The notes under the pieces were generated by a model. That model was not told the DNA's origin. It was given only the letters and a program-made list of their open reading frames with translations, and made no database searches. From WHSW01 sp963828755 (GTDB taxonomy: Bacteria > Actinomycetota > Thermoleophilia > Solirubrobacterales > 70-9), in the NCBI GenBank assembly GCA_963828755.1, contig CAWHFY010000022.1, positions 147,528 to 211,527 of the forward strand: 64,000 nucleotides of DNA, given 5' to 3'. The position numbers and the translations under genes are program-made. Shown one piece after another: positions 27,010 to 34,497 of this stretch (positions are counted from its first letter, which is position 1; every line of letters starts with the position of its first letter).

Positions 27010-27012
27010 GAT
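27007..27012 (+). promoter_or_regulatory. Probable -10 box of a leaderless promoter (polA)
   Basis: TAAGAT ends 7 bases before the polA ATG and begins in the stop codon of the preceding gene. Confidence 0.45.
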
Positions 27013-27019
27013 CGAGGCG

Positions 27020-29719
27020 ATGGCGAAGAAGGACCAGAACGGGGGCGGGGAGGAGGTGTTCCTGATCGACGGGAACTCGCTCGCCTATCGCGCGTTCTTC
27101 GCCCTGCCGGAGTCGATCGCGACCGCTGACGGGCGTCCGACCAACGCGATCTACGGGTTCGCGTCGATGATGGCCAAGATCCTCATCGACCACTCGCCGA
27201 AGGCCGTGATCGTCGCCTGGGACAAGGGCTGGTCCGGGCGCGAGAAGGTCTACGCCGAGTACAAGTCCCAGCGCAAGTCGCGCCCGGACCTGCTCAAGGA
27301 GCAGTGGCCGCACCTGGCGCCGCTGGCCGAGGCGTTCGGCTTCAAGAACGTCGACGTCGAGGGCTACGAGGCCGACGACGTGATCGCCACCCTCGCCCGC
27401 CAGGCCTCGGACGCCGGCGTGCCGGTGATGATCGTCTCCGGCGACCGCGACGTCTACCAGCTGGTCCGCGACGGGGTCCGGGTGATGACCACCTCGCGCG
27501 GGGTCACCGACACCAAGGTCTATGACCGCGACGGCGTCGTCGAGCGCTACGGCGTGCCACCGGAGCTGGTCACCGACTTCATCGGACTCAAGGGCGACAC
27601 CTCCGACAACATCCCCGGCGTCCCCGGGATCGGCGACAAGACCGCCGCCCAGCTGCTCCAGCAGTTCGGCGACCTCGAGGCCGTGCTCGGCTCGGTCGAC
27701 GAGATCTCGGGCGCGAAGCGCAAGCAGAACCTGACCGAGCACGCCGACGACGCCCGCGTCTCGAAGCAGCTCGCGACGATGGTCGAGGACGTCGCCGTGC
27801 CGCTGAAGATCACCGAGGCGCTGCGCTCGTCGCCCGACCGAACGAAGCTGCGCGACGCGGCCAACCAGTTCGAGCTGCGCGCCGTGATCCAGCGCCTCGA
27901 CGACGAGTGGGACGAGGTCGTGCCCGGTCGCATGGTCGAGGAGACGATCGAGGTCGAGGCCCAGGAGGGCACCCCGGACGACCTCGCCGACGGCCCGGCG
28001 GCGCTCGCGATCCGTGGCGGCCGCTGGGCGGCCAGCGACGGGGCCAAGGTGATCACCGGCGACGCCTCGGATCTCGCCTCCCTCGCGACCGCTCTGCGCC
28101 CGCACCCGATCGTCGGCCACGACATCAAGGAGCTCGGCGGCCACGGGCCGGACAGCCTGCTGTCAGCGGCGCGGCGCGGCTCGGCTTCGCTTCGCAGGGC
28201 CTCAGATCAGGCGCCTCAACAGCGGCGCGGCTCGGCTTCGCTTCGCTCCGCCTCACGGGGCGGCCTCGACCTCGCGCACGACACGATGGTCGCCGCCTAC
28301 CTGATCGACCCGGCCCGGCGCACCTATGACCTACACGAGCTCGCCGCCGATGCGGGGCTCGCCGCGGCCCCCGCTGGCGCCGAGGACGGCCAGCTCAGCC
28401 TCGCCGCCGAGGAGGGCGAGGCGGCCGGCGACCCGGCCGTCGACGCGCGGCTCACCGGCGAGCTCGCTGAGCGCCAGCGCGAGCGGGTGATCGAGTTCGG
28501 GGTCGAGCGCCTCCTGAACGAGGTCGAGATGCCGCTGATCGAGGTGCTCGGCGAGATGGAGCGGATCGGGCTGAAGCTCGACACCGAGCGGCTCGCCGAG
28601 ATCGGCGCCGGGATGGAGGAGCAGATCCTCGAGCTCGAGGCGCAGATCTACGAGGACGCCGGCCGCGAGTTCACGATCGGCTCGCCGCAGCAGCTCGCCA
28701 CGGTCTTCTTCGACGAGCTCGGGCTGACCAAGAAGCGCCGCGGCAAGACCGGTTTCTCGACCGACTCGCGGGTCCTTGGCCAGCTCCGCGACGAGCATCC
28801 GATCGTCGAGCGAGTCGAGCGGTGGCGGGAGCTGACCAAGCTCAAGAACACCTACCTCGACTCGCTGCCGACCCTGGTCGACGAGAACTCGCGCATCCAC
28901 ACGACCTTCAACCAGGTGACCGCGGCGACCGGGCGGCTGTCGAGCACCAACCCGAACCTGCAGAACATCCCGATTCGCTCCGATGTCGGGCGCCCGGTGC
29001 GCGCCTGCTTCGTCGCCGAGCCGGGCAAGCGCCTGCTGTCTTGCGACTACAACCAGGTCGAGCTGCGGGTGCTCGCCCACGTCGCGGGCGAGGACGTCCT
29101 GCGCGAGATCTTCGCCTCGGGTGAGGACGTGCACTCGGCGACCGCGGCCGGGATCATCGGCGCCGACCCCGACGCGATCACCCCGGCGGAGCGCTCGAAG
29201 GCGAAGATGGTCAACTACGGGATCGCCTACGGGCTCTCGGCTTTCGGGCTTGCCGACCGGCTCAATATCTCGCGCGAGGAGGCGGCCACCTACATCGACC
29301 GTTACTTCGAGCGGTTCCCCGCGGTGAAGCGGTTCATCGACGCGACGATCGCCGCTGCCGCGGAGGAGGGGTACGTCCGGACGCTGTTCGGCCGCCGCCG
29401 CAACATCCCCGAGCTGCGCTCGGGCAATCCGCAACGGCGCAGCCTCGGCGAGCGGCTGGCGGTCAACACCGTGATCCAGGGCACCGCTGCCGACATCATC
29501 AAGGTCGCGATGGTCAACTGCCACCGCGCGGTCGCCGATGCCGGCCTCGAGACCGAGCTCGTGCTCCAGATCCACGACGAGCTCCTGTTCGAGGGGCCGG
29601 AGGGCGAGATGGACGCCGCGGCCGAGATCGCCCGCCGCGAGATGGTCGGGGCGTTCGAGCTCGACCCGCCGCTGGCGGTCGACGTCGGCGTGGGCGCCGA
29701 CTGGCTCGCCGCCAAGTAG
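27020..29719 (+). CDS. polA: DNA polymerase I
   Basis: Okazaki-fragment processing and repair polymerase, 899 residues. The N-terminal 5' nuclease has F-L-I-D-G-N-S-L-A-Y-R-A-F, V-E-G-Y-E-A-D-D-V-I-A-T and G-D-x-S-D-N-I-P-G-V-P-G-I-G. The middle 3'-5' exonuclease-like domain lacks the D-x-E motif, so proofreading is probably absent. The polymerase domain has motif A S-C-D-Y-N-Q-V-E-L-R, motif B K-M-V-N-Y-G-I-A-Y-G-L-S and motif C Q-I-H-D-E-L. Residues about 384-414 are an in-frame insert made of two copies of a dispersed repeat (R-R-G-S-A-S-L-R twice), in the loop before D-T-M-V-A-A-Y-L. Confidence 0.96.
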   Translation: MAKKDQNGGGEEVFLIDGNSLAYRAFFALPESIATADGRPTNAIYGFASMMAKILIDHSPKAVIVAWDKGWSGREKVYAEYKSQRKSRPDLLKEQWPHLAPLAEAFGFKNVDVEGYEADDVIATLARQASDAGVPVMIVSGDRDVYQLVRDGVRVMTTSRGVTDTKVYDRDGVVERYGVPPELVTDFIGLKGDTSDNIPGVPGIGDKTAAQLLQQFGDLEAVLGSVDEISGAKRKQNLTEHADDARVSKQLATMVEDVAVPLKITEALRSSPDRTKLRDAANQFELRAVIQRLDDEWDEVVPGRMVEETIEVEAQEGTPDDLADGPAALAIRGGRWAASDGAKVITGDASDLASLATALRPHPIVGHDIKELGGHGPDSLLSAARRGSASLRRASDQAPQQRRGSASLRSASRGGLDLAHDTMVAAYLIDPARRTYDLHELAADAGLAAAPAGAEDGQLSLAAEEGEAAGDPAVDARLTGELAERQRERVIEFGVERLLNEVEMPLIEVLGEMERIGLKLDTERLAEIGAGMEEQILELEAQIYEDAGREFTIGSPQQLATVFFDELGLTKKRRGKTGFSTDSRVLGQLRDEHPIVERVERWRELTKLKNTYLDSLPTLVDENSRIHTTFNQVTAATGRLSSTNPNLQNIPIRSDVGRPVRACFVAEPGKRLLSCDYNQVELRVLAHVAGEDVLREIFASGEDVHSATAAGIIGADPDAITPAERSKAKMVNYGIAYGLSAFGLADRLNISREEAATYIDRYFERFPAVKRFIDATIAAAAEEGYVRTLFGRRRNIPELRSGNPQRRSLGERLAVNTVIQGTAADIIKVAMVNCHRAVADAGLETELVLQIHDELLFEGPEGEMDAAAEIARREMVGAFELDPPLAVDVGVGADWLAAK
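28165..28260 (+). repeat. Duplicated dispersed-repeat insert in polA
   Basis: A 25-base stretch (GCGGCGCGGCTCGGCTTCGC plus TTCGC) occurs at 28171-28195 and 28222-28246, 51 bases apart, so in frame. Between them GCGCC-TCAACAGC-GGCGC (28211-28228) forms a hairpin that matches the hairpin of the tandem repeat at 32423-32573 with one compensated pair. Confidence 0.8.
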
Positions 29720-29751
29720 CCGTCGCGCCGGTCACTCAGCCGGCTGCGCGC

Positions 29752-31082
29752 TCAGTCCGGCTCGGGTCCGCCGCCCGGGCCGCTGTGATCGTCGAGCCCG
29801 TCATCGCCGCCCGGACCGCTGTGGTCCTCGTCCGGTTCCACCGCCTCGGTCTCGATCTCGCTCGCGATCGGCTCGATCGGATCGTCGCCGTCACCGGGAC
29901 CGCTGTGGTCCTCGGTCTCGACCGACGCGACCGCGTCGTCGGAGCCGTGCCCGCCGGGGCCAGAGGAGTCGCCGCCGGGGTGCCCGGGGCCACTCGGCCC
30001 GGAGGGAGGCTGGGCGCTCGGCCCGGGCCCGTCGGATCCGGACGAACCGTGGAACCCACCGTCGCCGCCGGGCCCCGAGCTCGGGCTCGACGGGCCGGAG
30101 GGGCTTGAGCCGCTGGTCGAAGCCGCGCCGGAAGCCGAGGAACCGGAGCTCGAACCGCTGGATTCGGCCGCGCCGCTGGCCTGCGTGGCGGACGGTTGCG
30201 CCTGGTCATCAACGGGAGTCAGCGTGGCCGTGTCGCCGGTGCTCGAGGCGCGCTCGCTCGGCGCCGGGCCGCCCGTCCGGTCGGCAAGGTCGGGCGCCGC
30301 GTCGCTGTGCTGTTCGCCGCGCTGCCCGGACGTAACCGCGCGCTCGATCGCGACCCCGGAGCCGGCTGCGACGGCCCCGATCGCGGCGACCGCGAGCGCC
30401 TTGCCCGCGAACGAGGCGCCGCCGATCGCACCGCCGGTGGCCGCGCCACCGGCTCCGGCGACCGCGCCGCGCCGGCGCCTGAGCCGGCCTGGGCGATCGC
30501 CGCGACGAGCGGCAGCGGGATCACCGCGCCGACGCCATGGCGGACGGCGATCCGAGCGCGATAGATCAGCTGGCGCACGGAGCCGGGAGTGGCCCCGATC
30601 GCGGTCGCGATCTGCTCGTGGGTGTGCCCCTCGAGGGCGCTTCGCACCAGCGCCTGGCGCTGGGCCTCGGGCAGCGCCGAGACGGCCGCCACGGCGCGCT
30701 CGAGCTCGTCGCGCTCGAGCACCACGTCGGGTGGCTGGCGGACCCCGTCGAGGCCGTCGGGAAGCTGTTGGGTGGGCCGCGCATCTCGGCGCGCGTTCAG
30801 CGCTCGATTGCGGACGATCGTGTAGAGCCAGGGCTTCAAGTTCATCTCCGTGTTCGATTCACGCAGCGCCTCCCAGGAACGGGTCAGGCTCTCCTGGACC
30901 ACGTCCTCGGGGTCCGGGGGGCCGTAGGCGGCCGCGAAGGCGACGAGCGGCGCCCGGTAGCGCCGGACGATCTCCTCGAATGCGGCTTCCGTGCCGTCGC
31001 GCACCAGGGCGACCAGTCGGTCGTCGCTCTGCGTACGCAGGACCGCCCTCGCAAGCGGTCCGAATCTCGTGCTGTCCGCCAT
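29752..31082 (-). CDS. ECF-type sigma factor with C-terminal membrane helix and Ser/Gly/Pro tail (frame break near 30,470)
   Basis: Sigma70-family regulator. Region 2 (residues about 20-100) has F-E-E-I-V-R-R-Y, D-P-E-D-V-V-Q-E-S-L and P-W-L-Y-T-I-V-R-N; region 4 (about 138-185) has L-P-E-A-Q-R-Q-A-L and a helix-turn-helix G-H-T-H-E-Q-I-A-T-A-I-G-A-T-P-G-S-V. After A-Q-A-G-S-G-A the frame changes in a GC repeat near 30,470; the continuing frame gives a hydrophobic helix (K-A-L-A-V-A-A-I-G-A-V-A-A-G-S-G-V-A), then a long tail with three D-H-S-G-P-G repeats. It would tether the sigma factor to the membrane. AAGGAGG precedes the ATG. Confidence 0.82.
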
Positions 31083-31167
31083 CGCCTCCTTCGTATCCCT
31101 TCCTACGGGCGGTGGCGGTCGATGGCTTGGATGATGCCGAAGCCATCGCCGCCCTCCGTCCGTGGGA

Positions 31168-31856
31168 CTACTTGAGCTCGATCTCCTCGTAGACCAGCCC
31201 GTCAGCGGTCAGGTCGAGCTCGGCCTCGCGGACGACCGTGCCCGGGACGAGCGCGTCGACGGTGCAGTTCGCATCGTCGTCGCCGTGGTCGTCGGACCCG
31301 TCGTGGCTGCTGCGCCCGTGACCGGGGCCGCCGTGCCGTCGTCGGACTCGTCCTCGGCGCCGTCATCACCGTGATCGTCGCCGATGTCGTGGCTGGGGCC
31401 GTCGTCGCCCTCGTCGTCGCCGACGTCGTCGCCGTGGTCGTCGGGCTCGGTCGCGTCGTCGTTCTCGCACTCGATCTCGGTGTCGGCGTTCACGGTGCCG
31501 GTGACCGTGTCGCCCGAGAAGACGTCGATCACGAGCTCGCCGGTCGTCGCGTCGAACGAAGCGATCGTGCCGGCGCCCTCGTCGCCGTCCTCGACGCCGT
31601 CACCGTCGGTGTCGTCGTCGCGCGGGTCGAACTTCGCCTGCCACTCACCGCGGTTGCGGAGCCCGTCGGTGTCCTGGTCCTTGCGGGCCTGGTTGACCTT
31701 CAGCGAGAGTCCGTGCTTGGCCTCCCAGCGGTCGGGGATCCGGTCGTGGTTTCGGTCCTTGGACGCCGCCGAGGCCGGCACCGCCGCGATCAGCACGCCG
31801 ACCAGGGCTGCGGCCGCGACGGCCAGCGCCTTGGTGATCGGATTCGAGGTTCTCAT
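31168..31856 (-). CDS. Secreted acidic protein with thrombospondin type 3-like calcium repeats (frame break near 31,320)
   Basis: A signal peptide (hydrophobic residues about 9-27, cleavage near A-S-A) is followed by calcium-loop patterns D-R-N-H-D-R-I-P-D-R-W-E, D-Q-D-T-D-G-L-R-N-R-G-E-W and D-D-D-T-D-G-D-G-V-E-D-G-D-E. A central beta-rich section (F-D-A-T-T-G-E-L-V-I-D-V) precedes a long Asp/His/Gly-rich stretch. A frame change near 31,310-31,330 is needed to reach the sensible end L-D-L-T-A-D-G-L-V-Y-E-E-I-E-L-K. AAGGAG lies upstream of the ATG. It is encoded directly before the sigma factor on the same strand, so it may be a cell-surface partner or target. Confidence 0.78.
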
Positions 31857-31963
31857 CTGCGCTCCTTGTGGTTCGTCAGTCGATCCGAAGATCGATCCAT
31901 CTGCCCTCGAACACGAGCCCAGGGGAAGGATCACGGACGAATTTCGAAACTGGACGCCTGATC

Positions 31964-31969
31964 TAGAGT
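31964..31969 (+). promoter_or_regulatory. Probable -10 box of a leaderless promoter (DMT transporter)
   Basis: TAGAGT ends 8 bases before ATG 31978 and supports that start over upstream in-frame codons. Confidence 0.45.
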
Positions 31970-31977
31970 CCCGCCCC

Positions 31978-32415
31978 ATGGATCGAGGCGTGGCGGTGCT
32001 GGGGATGGCGGTGACCGGGGGCTTGATCGCCCTGCAGCCCGCGATCAACGCGGGGCTCGGAAAGCAGACCGGCAGCCTGGCGGCGGCCTTCGTCTCGTTC
32101 GCGGTCGGGGCGCTGCTCCTGGCAGTGATCGTCGGGATCAGCGGGCAGGCCGGTGGCCTGGCCTCGACCTTCGACGTGCGCTGGTACTACCTGCTCGGCG
32201 GCGTGCTCGGGGCCGCGTACGTGTTCATGGCGCTGAAGACAGTCGGCACGATCGGCGCCGGCGGGGTCGCGGCGGCGACGATCACCGGCCAGCTGACGAT
32301 GTCGGTCTTGATCGACCGCCTCGGCGTGCTCGGACTGACCGAGCAGCCGATCACGGCCAGCCGCGCGGTCGGCGTCGCGCTGCTGCTCGCCGGGACCTTT
32401 CTGATCGTCCGCTAG
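31978..32415 (+). CDS. DMT-family (DUF606/YdcZ-like) small transporter
   Basis: A 145-residue protein with five predicted membrane helices, starting G-V-A-V-L-G-M-A-V-T-G-G-L-I-A-L-Q-P-A-I-N and ending A-L-L-L-A-G-T-F-L-I-V-R. The Q-P-x-x-N-x-x-L pattern and the G-A-A-Y-V-F segment fit YdcZ-type half-transporters of the drug/metabolite superfamily, which are thought to work as dimers. Substrate unknown. Downstream lies the 56-bp tandem repeat and a convergent gene. Confidence 0.85.
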   Translation: MDRGVAVLGMAVTGGLIALQPAINAGLGKQTGSLAAAFVSFAVGALLLAVIVGISGQAGGLASTFDVRWYYLLGGVLGAAYVFMALKTVGTIGAGGVAAATITGQLTMSVLIDRLGVLGLTEQPITASRAVGVALLLAGTFLIVR

Positions 32416-32422
32416 CGACGGC

Positions 32423-32573
32423 GGAGGCCGAAGCGGAGCCCCGCCGTGTTGAGGCGGTTAATGCGACCGCGGAGGCCGGAGGCCGAAGCGGAGCCCCGCC
32501 GTTGTTGAGGCGGTTAATGCGACCGCGGAGGCCGGAGGCCGAAGCGGAGCCCCGCCGTTGTTGAGGCGGTTGA
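32423..32573. repeat. Three tandem copies of a 56-bp GC-rich unit
   Basis: Copies begin GGAGGCCGAAGCGG at 32423, 32478 and 32534 (spacing 55 and 56; the last is truncated). Each contains CCGCC-GTTGTTGA-GGCGG (a stem-loop, one base shorter in copy 1) and GCGGT-TAATGCG-ACCGC. The array fills the gap between the convergent transporter and flavoprotein genes, so it may act as a transcription barrier. It shares about 20 bases plus the first hairpin with the polA insert. Confidence 0.88.
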
Positions 32574-32574
32574 T

Positions 32575-33736
32575 TCAGGCGGCGACTGCGATGCCGGCGT
32601 CGCTGGCTGCCGGCAGCGGCGGCGCTTGCGCGAACGACGGGTGCGCGATCCGCAGGTAGTGGCCGAACGACCAGTCGACGAACGAGCCGCGCTCCATCCC
32701 CCGAAGCGCGAGGGCGAGCATCCGCGGCGGGACCCGCGGCACGAGCTTCTGCGTCCTCAGCATCCACTTGAACTGCCACTCGTGCCGCGCCGAGAAATCG
32801 CCGTAGCGGCGCAGCGCGGTCTCCGCAGAGGCCCGCCCCTCGACCACGCGGCGCAGCTCGCGCCCGCAGGCGATCCCGAAGTAGAAGGCGGTCCGGATGC
32901 CCTCCGCGGTCAGCGGGAGGCAGTGCCCGGCCGAGTCGCCGACGAAGAAGACGCCGTCGGCGGTCGCCGGGCGCAGCTTGTGCGGGATCCAATTGCCCTG
33001 GTAGCGGACCGCCTCGCTGTCGAGGTCGGCGGCGAGCTGGACGGTCGGCTCCTTGACGTGGAAGCGGGGGTCGAACGAGCCGACCCCGATCCGGACCTCG
33101 TCGCCGGCCGGGAAGCTCCAGCCGTAGCCGGCCGGGACGTAGCCGCGGTCGATCCAGATCTCGAGCGAGTCCCGGGCGCCGTGGGGATGCACCTCGAGCC
33201 CCCGCGAGAGCGGCGCGTCGGGAGGCTGGTACTCGTTGCCGGCGAGCACGCGTTTCCAGCCCAGGGCGTCGACGACCAGCGGGGCGCTGATCGGGCCGCG
33301 ATCGGTTTCGATGGTGATCGGCGTTTCGGGTCACCGCTCGCCGCTCGCCGCTCGCCGCTCGATCTTCGCCGTTTCGAAGGTCGCGTCGCATCTGCTCCCA
33401 GAGCAGACCGCACAGCTGCCGGTAGTCGAAGGTCGAGAAGGTCCACGGGAGCTTGAAGTCGACCTTCGTGTGCGGCGTGTGGACGACCAGGGTGTCGAAC
33501 GTCTGGCGGATCGAGTCGCAGACGCCCATCGCCTCGAGCCACTCGGTCGGCGCCGCGCAGGCCGAGGTCTGGCGCTCGCCGATCTCGTAGCGGTCGAGCA
33601 CGAGGACCCGGGCGCCTGAGCCGGCCAGCTCGCGGGCGATCGTCAGCCCGGCGAAGCTGGCGCCGCAGATGAGCACGTCGTACTCGCCTTCGAGCGGCGT
33701 TCGCTCGTCGCCCCGCTTGGTCGCCCGCCGTGGCAT
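32575..33736 (-). CDS. Geranylgeranyl-reductase-like FAD-dependent oxidoreductase, frame break near 33,390 and TGA at 33,331-33,333
   Basis: Flavoprotein of the isoprenoid-reductase/FixC type. The N-terminus has Y-D-V-L-I-C-G-A-S-F-A-G-L-T-I-A-R-E-L for the FAD ADP moiety; the C-terminal half has F-V-G-D-S-A-G-H-C-L-P-L-T-A-E-G-I-R-T-A. After L-L-W-E-Q-M the frame changes (near 33,390) to A-T-F-E-T-A-K-I-E; that frame then passes four GAGCGGC heptamers, whose last unit (GAGCGGT-GA) makes an in-frame TGA, and resumes E-T-P-I-T-I-E-T-D-R-G with V-V-D-A-L-G-W. So the repeat interrupts the protein and a stop lies at its edge. Possibly inactive, or two sequence errors. Confidence 0.78.
33333..33360 (-). 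repeat. Tandem heptamer repeat (GAGCGGC)4 in the flavoprotein gene
   Basis: Four units on the - strand: three GAGCGGC and a final GAGCGGT. They lie between the FAD-binding part and V-V-D-A-L-G, encoding E-R-R-A-A-S-G. The terminal T creates a TGA in the homologous frame. Confidence 0.85.
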
Positions 33737-33745
33737 CAGCTCGCG

Positions 33746-33755
33746 AGGGTACCGT
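33746..33755. promoter_or_regulatory. Back-to-back overlapping -10 boxes, flavoprotein and BI-1 genes
   Basis: AGGGTACCGT reads TACCGT on the + strand (7 bases before ATG 33763) and TACCCT on the - strand (9 bases before ATG 33736). Start codons are only 26 bases apart, so two leaderless promoters must overlap. Confidence 0.5.
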
Positions 33756-33762
33756 TCGGCGC

Positions 33763-34455
33763 ATGGAGTACGCAGCAACTGCGCCGGCGGTTGTGACCAC
33801 CGACGCGCAAGGCTTCCTGGCCAAGGTCTTCGGCTGGATGTTCCTTGGCCTGGTTATCACCGGGGTCGCCGCAGCCGCGATCGGCTCCAGCGATCAGCTG
33901 CTCACCGACATCACCGAGAACCCGCTGATCCTGATCGGGCTGATCGTCCTGCAGCTCGGCCTGGTGATCACGATCTCGGCGGCGATCAACAGGCTCTCGC
34001 CCGGCGTCGCGCTCGCTCTGTTCTTCCTCTACGCCGCCAGCGTCGGGGTGATCTTCGCCTTCGTCTTCGAGCTCTACACGACGCAGTCGATCTTCACGAC
34101 CTTCCTGATCACAGCGGCGATGTTCGGGGCCGTCGGCCTCTACGGGTACGTGACCAAGCGCGACCTCTCGACCATGGGCACCGTGCTGCTGATGGCGCTC
34201 GTCGGGCTGATCCTGGCGACGATCGTCAACCTGTTCGTCGCCAGCGAGGCGCTCTACTGGATCACCACCTACGCCGGGGTCGCGATCTTCGCCGGGCTGA
34301 CCGCCTACGACATGCAGAAGATCAAGGGCTACGCGCACGCCGGGCTCGAAGGCGACGACGAGCAGCGCGCCTCGATCCTCGGCGCGCTGGCCCTGTACCT
34401 CGATTTCATCAACCTGTTCCTGTACATGCTGCGGATCTTCGGGCAATCACGGTAG
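33763..34455 (+). CDS. Bax inhibitor-1/YccA family membrane protein
   Basis: A 230-residue protein with seven predicted membrane helices. The pattern F-L-A-K-V-F-G-W-M-F-L-G-L at the N-terminus, the loop-helix Y-A-A-S-V-G-V-I-F-A, and the end G-L-T-A-Y-D-M-Q-K-I-K followed by A-L-A-L-Y-L-D-F-I-N-L-F-L are typical of bacterial BI-1 proteins, which behave as pH-sensitive calcium leak channels in studied cases. It stands alone, 42 bases before rpsA. Confidence 0.93.
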   Translation: MEYAATAPAVVTTDAQGFLAKVFGWMFLGLVITGVAAAAIGSSDQLLTDITENPLILIGLIVLQLGLVITISAAINRLSPGVALALFFLYAASVGVIFAFVFELYTTQSIFTTFLITAAMFGAVGLYGYVTKRDLSTMGTVLLMALVGLILATIVNLFVASEALYWITTYAGVAIFAGLTAYDMQKIKGYAHAGLEGDDEQRASILGALALYLDFINLFLYMLRIFGQSR

Positions 34456-34483
34456 GCGCGCACGCGTACGGACGGCTTTTCCC

Positions 34484-34489
34484 TATCAT
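34484..34489 (+). promoter_or_regulatory. Probable -10 box of rpsA promoter
   Basis: TATCAT ends 8 bases before GTG 34498; no Shine-Dalgarno sequence, so rpsA is probably leaderless. Confidence 0.5.
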
Positions 34490-34497
34490 CGCTGCCC

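Noticed and set aside
26252..29719. A single 1,155-codon frame suggesting a DUF559-PolA fusion
   Set aside because: The DUF559 part leaves that frame before its C-terminus, and polA has its own ATG with a -10-like box at 27007. The joint frame is an effect of the breaks in the DUF559 gene.
29736..30212. A separate basic protein in the Arg/Pro-rich - strand frame
   Set aside because: It is an out-of-frame reading of the sigma-factor tail; the other frame gives the ordered D-H-S-G-P-G repeats and a membrane helix.
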